Assembly: GCA_035578155.1 (NCBI GenBank)
Contig: JAPWDM010000046.1
Coordinates: forward strand, 1,058,912-1,122,911
Direction: 5' to 3'
From: Brachynemurus nebulosus
Lineage: Eukaryota; Arthropoda; Insecta; Neuroptera; Myrmeleontidae
Length of the DNA stretch: 64,000 bases
A model generated the notes under the pieces. That model had not been told where the DNA came from and did no database searches. It worked only from the letters and a program-made list of their open reading frames with translations. Positions 21,419 through 34,935 of the stretch are shown here, one piece after another; position 1 is the stretch's first letter, and each line of letters opens with the position of its first letter. A program made the position numbers and the translations under genes.

Positions 21419-23567
21419 CTATTATTAAATCCAAAAAAAATTTTCATCACTACCTGTACGGTAAGAAATTTATCATTAAAACAGATCACCGACCGCTTGT
21501 CTGGTTACACTCTGTCAAGGACCCGACCAGTCGTTTGATTCGATGGCGGCTAAGACTAATGCAATACGACTATGAAGTAAAGTACACTTCCGGAAAAACT
21601 AATCACATGGCTGACCTACTTTCACGCCAGATAAATATAGTAAGAATAAGAGATGAATATGCGTCCGATCAAACAGATGAAGACACAGAAGATGAAGACG
21701 AAAATTCTGACAACATATATAAATGGTTAACTAAAGAAGGCAAGGAAATGGAAAGAAAGAAAATTGAGAAATTAGCTGAAAAAGATAAAAAGGAGATAGA
21801 AGATGAAATTGCAAAAATTATTAAAGAACAAACTCAAGAGAAGAAAAATACTGAAAAACCCCATATGGCAATTAATAAAAACACATACGAAGAATTTTTA
21901 AAAACTTATGATAATAATAAAGAATACTCAATACCTACAAACGAAGAAATAAATGAAACCAAATTAAAAAATCTCACTAATATTATAATCCCAATTACTA
22001 CTCAAAATTACCTTGGAAGGTATAAAAGCATTGTAAAACAAATGATTAATTTAGAGACATTAACAAAAAATAAACATTACATCGGAGAAGTAAAAAGAAT
22101 AACAAACAATGATAAAAACATAATCTTAATGTATTTAACACAAAAAAGAAATGACATACCCACACCCGAAAACCTATTTAAAACTTTATTAAGCTTAAAA
22201 ATTATTGTGGAAGAATTAAATATAAAAGAACTATTATTTACGGAACTCTACAAAGATGAAAATCTTAGAAATATATTCATTGCTATGGTGCAATATCTAT
22301 TCCCTAAGGAAATACAAATACAATTAATCAAGAAACAAAATTTAAAAATAGTTCTTGAACATTTAGAAGAGGAGGAATTAAGTACTTACGAGAACAAACC
22401 GCTAATCGTGCTTCCAGCCAACACTAAACATGAAAATATACCTGAATATGTAAATTCAAACTGCGGCGATTTAGGAAAAAATCACCGAATTGGAGAAATG
22501 CAGATACTAAAAAATCTAAATAATAAAAAAATAATATTATTATATTTAAACGAGTATCATAACGATACCGTAACCAAAGAAAACCTAAAAATTTGCTTAA
22601 ATACACTACGCGAAAAATGCATAAAAGATAAAATAAAAACTGTTTACTTTAGTAATGATGATATCTTTAAAAACAATAGAAATTCAATAGCTCAAATCAT
22701 GAATAAACTAAAGTTTAAAATAATAAGTGCCAACTTACAAAAACGGATTGGAGACCGAACAAAAGCGAAATGGTTATTACCACTACTGCTAACAACTTTA
22801 ACGATCAAGTTGAAATCGACTTAATAGGCCCACTAAAGGAAACAAAATGGGGAAATAAATATATCCTAGTAGTAAAGGATAACCTCACAAATTTTATACA
22901 ATTATACCCCCTAAATAGCAAAAATAGCGAAATAATCTCTATAAAACAGAATTTTTAAATGAAACTATAAATAATATATTAAAACTTTTAAATATTACCC
23001 ATAAAACCACAAGTCCCTACCATCCCCAAACAAATGGATCACTAGAAAGGACTAATCATTTTATAAAAGAATATCTACAACATTACGCTAATACAAATCA
23101 AGAATGGGACCAATTTTTAGAAGCCTGTTCATATGTACACAACTCTAATAAGTGTAGAACCACAGGATATGAACCGTACCGACTGACTTTCGGTATAAGT
23201 CCCGAAATCCCTAATACCCAATCCTTTAATACCTACGATAATTACTTAAAAGAAGTAGGCAAAAAATTAAATAGATATAGGGAAATAGCCCATAAGAATA
23301 CTATCAATAATAAAGAAATTAACAAAGAATATTACGATAGGAAACTAAACGTAAAAACATTTAACGTAGGTCAAAAAGTACTCATAAAAAATTATCAGAA
23401 ATTAACCCAGAAAGAAATTCCCTACTTAGGACCATACAAAATAAAAAAGGTTAACCCACCAAATGTAGTTCTAAATATAAACGGAAAAGATGTAACATAT
23501 CATATGAATAATATAAAACCATATCTTGATAGACAAGATATTAAACCTACTGAATAACCGACCCTAT

Positions 23568-25402
23568 ATGATCACCGAGATACACACTAACAATGGTATC
23601 TTGTACACAAAATTAGGTAAAGTAGTTATTAGTAATAAGAATTTTAAAATTATGATAATTATAATATATCCAATCTAAAATATTCATACGAAAAACATAA
23701 AAATCAATACTTAAAATTTATACAACTTACAAGTGATAATAATATAAGCTTTGTAACAGAAAAGGACAATCTAATAGAACCCTCTTTAAATAGGATAGAG
23801 CATGTACTATATCAATTGCAAACTTTTACTAAGCGCAGAAATAAAAGATATTTAGCTGATGGAGTCAGTAGCATTTTAAAATGGTTAATAGGCACACCAG
23901 ATTCTAAAGATAGAGAATTTTATAATAAAAATATTAAGAAAATAATTCAAAAGGAAAAATTAAATGATGAAATATTGAAAACTCAACTTAGTATTGTAAA
24001 TAATACCGTAAATGAATTTAAAAAATCAATTAAACATTTCAATGAAATTGAAAAAATCATAAATAAAAATTTCAAATTATTTAGTAAAAAAGCTGATATA
24101 AATGAAAAGGAAATCCGCATCCTAAACCGAAATGAAAAAGCGCTAGAAACAATTACCTCATTCATGACCATATTCAATGATTATGAATATGTGGCTTTAC
24201 GATTTTTAAACGATATAAAACTTAATACAATATGGTATTATAAGCTATCACATATTACCACCGGAAGTCCTAGAACACGAATTAATAAAAATAGCAAAAA
24301 CCAACAAATTACCGTTAAAACCTAATCAACAAAACATACAAAAATATTATCAACTAATTAAATTAGACGTATTTATAATTAACGGAAATTTGGTAATCAT
24401 AAACAAAATACCGCTTGTTGAAATACAGGAATTTGAATTATACGCAATTGAACCGCTTCCTATCCCAAATAAAAATGATAATACTGTAACGTTTGTAAAA
24501 ACAAAAAATAAATATCTTATCGTTAACGCTTTAATGGAACAATATTTTTTATCTACCGACATAAATAACTGTATTAAATTAAACGAAAATTTTTATGTAT
24601 GTAAAGATATTTATATAGTTAATCGAGGAAAAAGCATGTGCGAGTATGAATTATTCCTAGATCTCGTTAACAGAAAGCCAACCAATTGTGAAACCGAAAC
24701 AATAGTCGCAAATGCTTACCTCTGGAAATATATTAAGAAAAATAAATGGTTATTTTGTCTAATAATATTACCACTTTAGATATAATCTGTAATAATAAGA
24801 AAATTACTGAGTTAAAATTAGATAAACTAGGTACATTAGAACTTAATGAACAATGTGAAGCAAAAAATGAAAGAATAAAATTAATCACTAATAAAGATAG
24901 TATAGCTACTCAAGAATTAAAAATTAAAATACCAATAAGTAATTTTAACTTAAAACCAGAATTAAAAATGGAAAACAAATACTTAAATGAAACTGTATTA
25001 GAAATAAATGATTTCAATTTGGATAAATTAAAGATAATTGAGCATAAACTGCAAGCTCAAAAACAATTACTTCAGAAAAGTCACACTAAATTAGAATACA
25101 AAACAGATGACAGTTTCAGTTGGATATTATCTGTATTAATCTTTATTGTATTATTATATCTGTTAAATAAATTTATTACTAAGTACAAGTTATACAGAAA
25201 ATTGAAAAATTGTAAAAATAAAACAAATAATCAGGATGAAACAGGAATCCCTGAAAGCACAAACAATCCAGAAATGTATATAGAACCAGAAGATAAATTA
25301 GAAATTGATAAAAAGGTAAAATTCTCCAAAGGGAGTCAAACCGTAGAAATTGAAACAGGACGGAGAAGGCCTCTAGATGCTTTAAGAGCCTTAAATCCCT
25401 AG
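23568..25402 (+). pseudogene. env: env of provirus A, broken
   Basis: This is an envelope glycoprotein gene in the usual place between pol and the 3' LTR. A start codon at 23568 leads into a frame that stops at about 23676. A second open part carries a furin-like basic site (RRNKR, about 23835) followed by GVSSILKWLIGTPDSKD, like the fusion-subunit start in provirus B. Further frame changes lie near 24270-24330 and 24750-24780. The last part (to 25402) has a membrane segment WILSVLIFIVLLYLL at about 25120-25175 and a charged cytoplasmic tail. Errantivirus env proteins mediate membrane fusion. This copy cannot make a full one. Confidence 0.82.
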
Positions 25403-25412
25403 ATCCTTCTCT

Positions 25413-25424
25413 TAAGGGGGGAGA
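25413..25424 (+). promoter_or_regulatory. polypurine tract of provirus A
   Basis: TAAGGGGGGAGA lies immediately before the 3' LTR, the standard position of the plus-strand primer. It also fixes the LTR start at TGTCG. Confidence 0.8.
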
Positions 25425-26172
25425 TGTCGTATATAAAATTATTAAAACATATATATTCAAGATCCCTATACCTTCTCAAAATTCCCACCAACGAGATAGA
25501 TAAGAACACACTATAAAAAGCTCTTTCATAAAAAATGAAGATTAGATCGTAACATACATTTCTAGTCAACAATTACCATTGTTGCAATTGTTGTGATCCC
25601 GTGCTTATTGTTGTGCTTTAATGATTGTTGTTTCTAACAATGCATTATTAATTAACAATTAAACTAAATAATCAAGTATTGTTAAAAGTATTAATTATGC
25701 ATTTAAAGTATCGAATATAAAAATTACAAGTATTATTGTGTATCAGAACTGTATATTTACAAACAACGAATTTAATAAACATTTTATTATTAATAATTAA
25801 AATTAGTGTTTTAATCAGTGCATTGAACATTACCTTTCACTTTAAGCTCGAGCACGTTAAACCTGTTTAACATTCGGACTCTGTCATCACTCTTGTACTT
25901 CATCGATACGGTTAAGTTTATTGATCTATTCGAATTAGTAAGGTGCAAACTCGGAGGTATTAATCCGCTACCAAGTGAATACTTACCGTTACCTGAACTG
26001 TTCATCGACATTAATAATAATTAACCTAAGAAGTGCTATTAGACATTGTGTGCGTGTGTTAAAGAGGACAAAAAGGGTGTTATTCCCCAAAACTGAATAA
26101 CTGGTGGCAGCAACCGAACTCTGAAATTCGGCATTATTATTTTTGTTGTTTTACCAAGTTTGGTATACGACA
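25425..26172 (+). repeat. 3' LTR of provirus A
   Basis: It matches the 5' LTR over 748 bases with one visible difference. It is followed by CATG, against AATG before the 5' LTR. Confidence 0.93.
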
Positions 26173-28370
26173 CATGTCAAAAAATGTTATGTTTTTTTTA
26201 AAAATAATTTTCAAAAATTAGGGTTGCGAAGAACTCTGGAAGCTCTTATAATTTTTTGATTGTAACATTTTCAGAAATTCCACGCCTTTGGATGTATGAA
26301 CACGAAATTTTGCAAATATAATACATGCTACAGATAGATATCTCAATTAACCGTCAGTAAAACAATTTCTTTCTTAATTTCTTATGGTACCTATCTCCCG
26401 TATTTGAAGCTGGGCATAAACACTTTTAGTACACTCAGTAAGTAAAATTTTACGTCAAAGTATATTCTGATATTAGATAACATTTCCAAAAATTCAAATC
26501 AAAATTATTAAGAGAAATGCTGAAAAATTTTTTTCGTAAGTTCCTTCAAACATAATTATATGTATACTGTTTGCAGCGTATCATTAGAAAAATCTTTTAA
26601 AATCAAGTTAAGGTTCTTTTAACAACTTTTAATCTTTATACCTCGTTTCAGAAATATTGTATTTCAAAGTCCATGTGGTTTGTAAGGAATCCAATTACCA
26701 CTTAATTGACCCTTAAGTAACACAAGTACAAATATATTTATTTATTTTCACAGTAAACCGTAAAAAAAATATGCCATGCGATGTATTTTATCCCCAAAAA
26801 TACAAAATCGCAAATAAACTTAGGAACTCGGCTTAATGTGTGTTAAATACGCACTTGGCCAACTCTTTGATTATCGATCGTTGATGATATGATAATTGTC
26901 TGTGAGTAAGAGTATGTATTGTGCAGAGTACATGTATGTATCCCCAAGTATGTCTGTGATTGTTTATTTAAAAAAAAAATGTTTTGATGATTTTGACACA
27001 CTGGAAACTGAAAACGAATATTTATCAATTTGAATGAATCAATAGATAAGGTAAATGACCCAATATCAGACAGTGTCCTAAAATCAAACCTTTATATTAT
27101 TTTAAAGAATTTAAAAAAACTCTGCTTTTAAAACGTTCGTTTTGTATATCAGAGATATCTATGAACATTAGGTAATACTACCTTTTGTATATTTCGATTT
27201 ATTTTTAACAAATATTGTACTAAAATTAATAATCAATTAGTTATTTTGCGAAATATACAAAATAGTATTGATTTTTATATTAGCAGAAATTGGAAAAGTA
27301 CATTATTAACTAATATGTACGTGTAATAAATAAAGCAATTTTTCAATAAATTATACTTAAATGCGTCTTTATCATTTTTTTTCTTTTTTATTTGAGCTAA
27401 AACGTTTATAGTCAAAATTATGGACACTGTTGAATTTAAAAACACGAAAATAAGTTCACAAAGGTATTGAATTTAGAGCTAAGTTCTTATGGTAGATGTC
27501 GAAATTATGTGCCATTGCAGTAGTAAAAAAATTCTTATTTTTTGTATTTTATCTTTCTATTTTTCTTAAGTGATAATTTATCTAAAGTAAAAATTTTGGT
27601 CTGGCTGTTAACAAAAGACTTTGAGCCTTTCCAACGAATTTTAAATTATTCTAGGAAAATATGTTTTTTTACTTCCTTCAAGTGTCGGAATTTGGGACAT
27701 TTACCTTACTGTATATTTATATGGTATCTTATCCTCTTATTAAATGTATTTGTGTAGTGTTTTATTATTATTAGTACTCTTATTTTGATGTGTGTCGCAG
27801 GTACATAAATTATTATTTAAATGTGTACTGTTTTGTTTCAGCTTGTTGGTATAATAGAACAAATTTGGTAAAAGAATTTTACAATAATGATAATTAATGC
27901 CGAAGTTTGGAATTCTCTGTTACAGTTTTCCGCTAAAGTTACTCAGTTATGAATAAAAATTCACTTTTTAATCTGTGTTGTGTACCAACAATCAACAAAA
28001 ATGTTTTATGTATGACAGTTAAAGGAAAGTTTTTATTTTGGTTTGTTTAAAAATTCAAAGTGTAATTTTTAATGTAATTTGTAATTAAATTAATACTTGT
28101 AATTAAAGTAATGCAACTAAATATTTGTAATTAAAGAAATGCAACAATGTTTTATACTAATACCAGAGTTACGGTTCTTGCAATATTCATAACGTCCTGT
28201 GAAATAGAAACCTACAAAAATATTTCAAACATATTTTAAACAAAATTTATGAAAAACAGTGTTCGGTTTTTTTTTTACTATACAGTACATGTCAATTCAA
28301 AAGTCAGCAGATGTTTACATATTGTCGTAAAATAAAAAAAAAAATTGTTTTTATTTTTAAAAAATTTTTA
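26173..28370. other. no gene seen
   Basis: Ordinary A+T-rich non-coding sequence. I could support no terminal repeats, coding exons or tandem arrays here. Confidence 0.5.
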
Positions 28371-28372
28371 TT

Positions 28373-29393
28373 ATACAGGGTGCGAATAATTTTAGTTTGG
28401 TCAGAGGCGTATTCAGAGAAATTTATATTAAACAATGAACTGGCTGGGATGCGATTTTCTCAGATAGCGAATTAAAGATAATAATAATACGTAGTAGAAT
28501 GGAAATTTCGGGTATTTGGTCTAGTTGCGATATACGATTTATGTTTTAAAATACAATGTTTTTACCGTTTGTATTAGGCGTACACGAGTAACATTATCAG
28601 TTGTCAAAATACTGTAATTTTGTCTAACCAATATAAAGCATTACTTGAACGAATTATTTGATGATGTGTGAACAGATTAATGAAAATTATTTTATCTACG
28701 ACTACCATGAAATTGCAAAGTGTACCAAATAAATATTGGCAATGTTAATTTTTAATGATATATCGGTGTAATAGATTATAATGGTTGTTTACTTTGCTAC
28801 ATAAACATCGATGTTTTCGAACATCGATGTTTTTCTTTCGATATATATCGTATATCGATACTCTTGAATCGATGTTAACATCGATGATTTTCTAATATCG
28901 ATCATCCCTACACTAAAACTTGAAATAGAGCCCGACATCTATACTCCAAAATCTGAATTAGGTACTACCATTTGTATTACAGAGAACGATACAAAATAAG
29001 GTTCTTTTCTTGGATGTAATAAAAATGTTAGCCGTCTAAAACTCTGTCGGTTGAAAGAGCCTCAAATACATATGCATATTTCTATTCTACCACCTAATTG
29101 CTAAATTAAAGAAAAATTCAAAAAATAAACTTGGGTTAAAAAAATTTTTTTTCTTCATTTATATTTTTAATTGATGCATTAGATCAGTTTTATCGAAAAA
29201 TTAACATATAGTCTCATTTAAAAATCTATAAGTTTGTTTCATAAAACCATAAGAGCTATAAAGCTCCTGACTATAGCAATCGGTTGCCTCCGTCGATATC
29301 TACAATTCTTATTTGAACAATTTTTCGATTAAATCAACGGTTTGGCTGTAATCAAAATGGCAACTCTCAAAAAACTCACGCTGTATATACCGT
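28373..29393. mobile_element. possible non-autonomous DNA element with TATACAGSGTG ends
   Basis: TATACAGGGTGCGAATAATT at 28373 and, inverted, TATACAGCGTGAGTTTTTTG at 29374-29393 may be the ends of one element. A related pair occurs at 31576 and 32604. Only the first ~12 bases of each end agree, so pairing is uncertain. Inside, at 28800-28915, is a palindromic ATCGATGTT cluster ending CATCCCTA, like the tip of a hAT-type element. Confidence 0.35.
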
Positions 29394-29704
29394 TTATTGT
29401 GTTGAAATAAAAGTGCAATTTTTGTATTAAAATAGTTTATTTGTTTCCAAATTTAATGTTTCTATCCCAAAAAAAAATTTCTCCCATAAATCGATTTATC
29501 AACTGATCAAACTGTTATTTCTTGATCAATCATTAGAACTGGATTTGAGGGATGGCATATTATTTATCAGAAAGATTACCTTAAGGTAAAAATACTTTAA
29601 GTAATATATTCTGAGTAATATATTGGTTATTTAAAATTTTTCTTTCTCAGTAAATGTACTTAATTCATCAATTACTACCCAAAGCATCCTAATCATAGAA
29701 TATA

Positions 29705-29960
29705 TCGCGCATACTCTTTCTAAACCTCGTATCTGAAAAGTCCCAATTTTTGGACACATAAAAAAAAAAACGTATTTAAATCTGTGTTTTCATCATTATG
29801 AACTTAAGATTTATGCTAATTACACCCTTTGATGTCGGCTACCTACATAATATATAAATATATATAGATAAGTATACATATAAATACAATATTTAATGTT
29901 TTTTGTGTGTCCTAAAACATGCAGTTTTTGATATACGAGGTTGAGAAAGAGTATGCGCGA
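29705..29960. mobile_element. mariner-type MITE, copy 1
   Basis: The 256-bp unit is flanked by TA and has ~28-base inverted ends starting TCGCGCATACTCTTTCT and including AACCTCGTAT. A close second copy lies at 34936-35183. It has no coding capacity. Confidence 0.85.
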
Positions 29961-30289
29961 TATGCAACAATAATAAACATCATTTACAAAAGTAAGAATA
30001 TTTAAATGTACTTTTTATTTACTTAAATTAAAGCACATTAGTTAACATAATACACTTAAAGTCATTAAAATTATCAAAACAATATTAAGCGAGGAACTTA
30101 CCCTTAAAAAGATGCTTAGAAATTGAAAAAGTGATCACGAGCGTTCTAGTGGCTAGTTTTTTAGTCGAATTTTTCAACTGAAAAAATTAGACTTATACAG
30201 CCTATACTATAAGAACGGGAAGAGGCGAGAGTAGGGGCGCTATCCGCTTTCGGACCCGTAGAATATGATTCTGAAGAGAAAAAAATGTT

Positions 30290-30417
<128 letters not shown>

Positions 30418-30439
30418 CCGCTATCTTTTGACATTTGTA

Positions 30440-31330
30440 GGCCCCCCCTATGGACGGGGGGAGCTGAAATTTGGTAAATGGGGCTCATTCTGATGCACAA
30501 CAATACTATCAAAGTGGGGTCAAATTTGGGGCAAATTTTGGATCCAACCCAACTTTTAAGGGGGTGGTGGGGGGCAAAAAAACAATAAAACTTTTCCAAA
30601 CCGATTGGAAATAATGTTTCGGTCAATTATCTACAACATATCCAAAATTCAGCTTCCTAGGGTGATTTGAAGGGAGTAGAGAGTTTTGGCTGGATCTAAC
30701 GCGCCTACAGCCCCCCAGAATTAACGTAGAGGGTTGAAATTTGGTACGTTGATAGAGTTCGTACCTATGGTCTGTTTTTTTGAAGGTTTTAATATGTTAC
30801 CCCGACCCCCACCATTTTTAAGCTACAATTTCATGCTTTTTCGAGGTTTTTGAAGTTTGTACCACTTGCACAGGTCATCCAAATAAATCTAAGGAGCTGA
30901 AATTTTGTATTCAGATTGAGTTAGTATCAAAGAGGTGCCTTTTGGGGGTCTCAACTTTTAACCCTTACTCCCACCATTTTTATACTAGAAAAAAACATGA
31001 TTTTTCTTGTTTTACAGCAGTTTTGTTCGGGTCAAAATCTCCCCAAATAAACCTAAAGGGCTGAAATTTTGTGTATAGGTTAAGTTAATAGCCAGCTACT
31101 GCTTTTTGAAGGTTTCAACTTTTAACCCTTACCCCCACGATTTTTACGCCAGTATTTCCTTTATTTTTTTCTTTTTTTCTAACACGCCTAAAGACTCTCT
31201 GAGTAAAACTAGAGGGCTGAAATATTGTACGTGTGTTGAGTTAGTATCCAGTTAGTGTCATTTAGGGATTCCACATTACTCTTTTCCCCACTTCTCCCAT
31301 TTTTACAGCGGAATTCAATGGTATTGTTAT
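30440..31330 (+). repeat. degenerate tandem units of about 190 bases
   Basis: Four to five diverged units share the wording GGGCTGAAATTTTGT...GAGTTAGTA...TCAACTTTTAACCC...CACCATTTTTA. The same series is found at 53330-54190, about 85-90 percent alike by eye. No coding potential is seen. Confidence 0.7.
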
Positions 31331-31849
31331 ACCTGGTTAAAATGATTTACTTTAATACTAATATAAGTAGGCTAGGTAAATTTAGAAAAAAAAAGTGAAC
31401 TAACCGTAATAAATATGGGCGGTAGTAATTTTCGCACCAAACAAAAGACTGGAGGTAAATTCCGCATTCATTCTTTGAAATTATAATGATCCTATGTGTA
31501 TTTTCCGCACTAAACTATTGAAAATAAAACGAATTATTTTTTGATAAAATTGTACTTAACTGGTGTGTATAATATACATACAGGGTGTCAATTTAAAGAC
31601 AAGCCAGGCCTTGTATTTTTGAAACGGTAATAGGTAACTAAAATCTGTTTCTGGAACATGAAGGGGGAACCATTATGATCAGCATGAGAAACTTTCGCAA
31701 CCAACCCCTTAGACTCCAGCCACCCAACCTTATTTTTTTAAATTGTAAGACCCCACTTATGGTATATCACTGGAGAGTTCTTTAAAAATGCTGTTCATTA
31801 GTACCAAACACAATATTAAATTATAGAATATTTTTTAAGATAGGTTAGG

Positions 31850-32300
31850 TTAGTTTAATTAGTTTACTAATATACTTCGACTTTGATATAAAACTAGGTG
31901 GTGAGGTTAATTAAGTTTGGGTTAGTTTAGTTTAGTTCTGACAAAATACTTCGACTTAGATATAAAAACTAGGTGGTGAGGTTAGTTTAGATAGTATGCT
32001 TCGACTTTCATATAAAAACTAGGTGATGAAGCTAGTTAAGGCTAAGTTAGTTTTAATAATATACTTCGACTTTGAAAAACTAGGTGGCGAGGTTAGTTTA
32101 GGTTAGGTAAGTTTTGTTTGTTTGATAATATACTTCGACTTTGATATAAAAACTAGGTAGTGAGATTAGTTACGGTTCGGTTAGTTTAGTTAGTTTTGAC
32201 AATAGACTCGTACTTCGACTTCCATGTAGAAACTAGGTTGAGGTTAGTTATGGTTAGGTTAGTTTAGTTAGTTTTAACAATATACTTCGACTTTATATGT
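31850..32300 (+). repeat. ~75-bp tandem array (GGTTAGTTTAGTT... units)
   Basis: About six units contain TATACTTCGACTTTGATATA followed by AAACTAGGTGGTGAGGTTAG. More units of the same array lie at 35218-35810 in both orientations. Confidence 0.8.
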
Positions 32301-33150
32301 ATATTCTAGTAAAACTGGCTAAAAAAAAAATACTTTTAGTTATCCATTTGATTAACATTTTTAGTATTTCTCTTTGCCCGAATTCTTATGAAATAAAAGC
32401 AGTTAATTGAAAATGAGTCACCTGTCTGATTAGCATTTTCCTTTGCCTAAATTTACATGACAATAAGGAGTTAGCTGAATATTGATTAGCTTCATAATTA
32501 GCATTTCCTTTTGTCCAAATTTTTTAAAAGTGTTTTCGTTTTTGTTGTGAATATTTTAGGAATAAATCGAATGACAATTATCAAAAAACTCACCCGGTAT
32601 ATAGGTTTGTCGTGTACATACTTATGTTAATTTTCTGATCAGTGCGGAATTTACCACATAAATTAACAAACAGTTGATCCATTTTAAACAAAGTGTGGAA
32701 ATTACACGCGCCCATAAATATTGTAATTTAAAAAAAAAATATTATTAAAATCAGTTTTATTTATAAAATATAAATTTTGGATTTTTAAAAGCTTTTATTT
32801 AACTTACTATGTTGGTATGTTGGTTTAGATCAAATCTTGGAATCAAAATTTAGACAGGTTCTAATTGAGGTAAAGGTTTCAAAATTTGTATACGTGTCTA
32901 AACTTGATGACAATGCAATATTGTATAATTAGTTTTTTCCTAAATTGCCCCAAACCAAAATTGTTGATTTTTAGTCCTATGCAACTTTTTGACATTTCGA
33001 ATTGTCAAATATTGTCCATTGATTTTACATTGCAATTTTTTGTTTCCATAGTTATGTCTAATCAGGATAAATTAACCGATTAAAATATAGGTAAAAAAAT
33101 TACTTATTTTTTTTTTTTTTAAATTATTTGTAATCAGACTAAAAAGTAGA

Positions 33151-33474
33151 AAATAAAGTAAAAAGAAATGTTTTTTAAGAAAAAGCTTTTATTTAAAAAT
33201 GGGCTAAAAAAAATAAAATAACTTTTGAGTGAAATTTGAAGCAATATGCAACATAATTTATAAAAGCTTGAGGAGTTTAATTAAGTTTGGTAAGTACTAA
33301 AAAGTAAAATAGCTACACTTATATCCAAAACAGAAATAATTAATGATAACGCCTCAAGCTTTTATAAATTATGTTGCATATTGCTTCAAACTTCACTCAA
33401 AAGTTATTTTATTTTTTTTAGCCCATTTTTAAAAATAAAAGCTTTTTCTTAAAAAAAATTTTTTTACTTTATTT
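33151..33474. repeat. long imperfect hairpin
   Basis: Arms 33151-33273 and 33352-33474 (about 123 bases each) are inverted copies, including GAAGCAATATGCAACATAAT, with few mismatches. The loop is about 78 bases. A transcript would fold into a near-perfect duplex. No flanking duplication or transposon tip was found. Confidence 0.8.
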
Positions 33475-34395
33475 TTTTTGAAAAGAAAAAATATCTTCAG
33501 TTCACTATTTAAGTTCCTTTTTATGTTCCGAACTAACTTCGTGTAAGTTCGGAACATTATAAAATGCCTGAGTGACCGAAAATTTGAGAGAAGTGGTATT
33601 TAATATTTAAAAATAAAACACAAAAGTTATTGGTGGATAAGCATGGGTAGGAATGCCCTCGTACGAATTTTGTTGGTTTTTTTACTGCTAACTGCTATTG
33701 ACATAAAATTGAAATTTACTAAAATTCAGCCCTTAAAAACCTAACCTTTTTTTTTAAAACCCCGACCAGCCGGACACTTACCATCAGTTTTGAAAACACC
33801 AAAATGACAATCCGCCAGTACCCCTTCAACTACATTTAGATATCGTAAAAATACCGAAGATGTAGCGAAAAATTCGACTTCCGTGATGGGGCCCCACTGC
33901 TTATGGCGTTTTTTTCTAATCGATGCAAAATTCAAAATAAAATAAAAAATTCAAATACTATTTTTTTTATTAAATTATGGCTGCAATGTTAAAAATTGAT
34001 TAAGATAAATTTAATAATTTGACAATTAGTATTCTTATAAACATTTGATTTTAGTCTACGTGTTCATTCTAAAATACCTAGCTTTCTCTCTCTAAAAAAT
34101 TGTTATAATTTTTTTTTATATATCAATTGTGCTTATCGAATACTATTAATACAAGATTTATAACATTTATCTTACCTATTACTTTCATTAATTTCAAATT
34201 TTCACAGTGACGCCGGCATTTAATAAAAAAAAAAAAACAGTATTGAATTTTTTATTCCCTTTTAAATTGTGAATGATTAAAAGACAAATCAGCCACTAGA
34301 ACGCTCGTAGTCGCTTTTTATTAAAAATTAGGGTTAAGTTCCTCCTGTATATTGTTTAAATAAACATGATTAAAAATACACAGTATCTATTCCAG

Positions 34396-34671
34396 TTACG
34401 AATTTAATGTAGTTTTTAAATACTGTACATACAAATTCGGGATTGTGTTTACGTCAGCAGGATGCATTTTCGTGTATGCAATGAACTGTCGACGAAGTCG
34501 GGTTAGTTGGGGTGCTGTAATACCACCGCAGTTCATCGTTAAATCTCGAGACACTCCCGGTAAACGAATATTGTCAGAAAAGCCAAGTTGTAAAGCAGCT
34601 AAAATAGCTTGATCAATCTCTTGCGTAATTTTATCCAACTCATACAGAAAATTTGTTGAACTCAAGGGAGG
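34396..34671 (-). CDS. KTI12: KTI12-like protein, last coding exon
   Basis: The 91-codon exon runs from acceptor TTTTTAG (ending 34672) to the stop at 34396. It encodes the C-terminal part of KTI12, a P-loop protein that associates with Elongator and supports wobble-uridine tRNA modification. Conserved KTI12 wording is visible: PPLSSTNFLYELDKITQEI near the start and TRLRRQFIAYTKMHP near residue 60. The reading phase (0) matches the donor at 48948, where the upstream exon ends APPPPNLSTQN, so the join fits the family. No frame damage is seen in this exon. The 4.25-kb element ends 51 bases downstream, inside or next to the 3' UTR. Family identity is from recall of the KTI12 C-terminus, not from a search. 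Confidence 0.82.
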   Translation of the reverse strand, partial: PPLSSTNFLYELDKITQEIDQAILAALQLGFSDNIRLPGVSRDLTMNCGGITAPQLTRLRRQFIAYTKMHPADVNTIPNLYVQYLKTTLNS

Positions 34672-34935
34672 CTAAAAATAACATTTGAATTCAATATTAA
34701 TAATAATAATTTAATTAATAATCAAAAGAAATAAACTGTCGGCTGGAGTTACGAAAATGGGAACCCTCAGACTGGCTTTAAATTTTTATCAGACACTCTA
34801 CTATACAATAAATGACAGTACCCAAAAGGATTTTCGGCGACTCGAAGGGAAGGGAGTGATAAAATTGTTTTCATGTAAAATTTTTTGATAATTTTATTGA
34901 TATTAACATAAGTATCTACCCGACAAACCCACATA

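Larger units (their letters stand above)
14161..23557 (+). pseudogene. pol: pol of provirus A, broken (protease, RT, RNase H, integrase)
   Basis: pol is in frame with gag after a single TAA. The protease active site DTGS is at about 14389. The RT N-terminus runs to about 15118, where the hAT element interrupts it; RT resumes at 18323, with YLDD near 18658. Breaks: a one-base frameshift between about 18722 and 18735, a TAA at 19054-19056 at the RT/RNase H border, and the long-TIR insertion at 19245-21418 inside RNase H. A spacer rich in Lys/Glu follows. In integrase the HHCC zinc region is missing at about 22740-22770, with a frame change. The first catalytic Asp (about 22818) remains. The segment with the second Asp is deleted at about 22945. 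The catalytic Glu (about 23045) and C-terminal domain remain to the TAA at 23555. Integrase cannot be functional. Confidence 0.9.
11899..26172 (+). mobile_element. errantivirus-like Gypsy provirus A with two nested transposons
   Basis: The order is LTR, primer site, leader ORF, gag, pol (protease, RT, RNase H, integrase), env, polypurine tract, LTR. The total is 14.27 kb. Without the hAT element (15127-18314) and the long-TIR element (19245-21418) with their duplications it is about 8.9 kb, a normal size for Gypsy elements with env. pol and env carry several breaks. The flanks AATG (11895-11898) and CATG (26173-26176) may be a 4-bp target duplication with one change. Confidence 0.92.

Noticed and set aside
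22424..22606. Antisense frames within pol, env and hAT transposase
   Set aside because: Shadows of the real coding strand.
31576..32604. Element with TACAGGGTG ends around the ~75-bp array
   Set aside because: Only about ten end bases agree in inverted form and no clear target duplication is seen.
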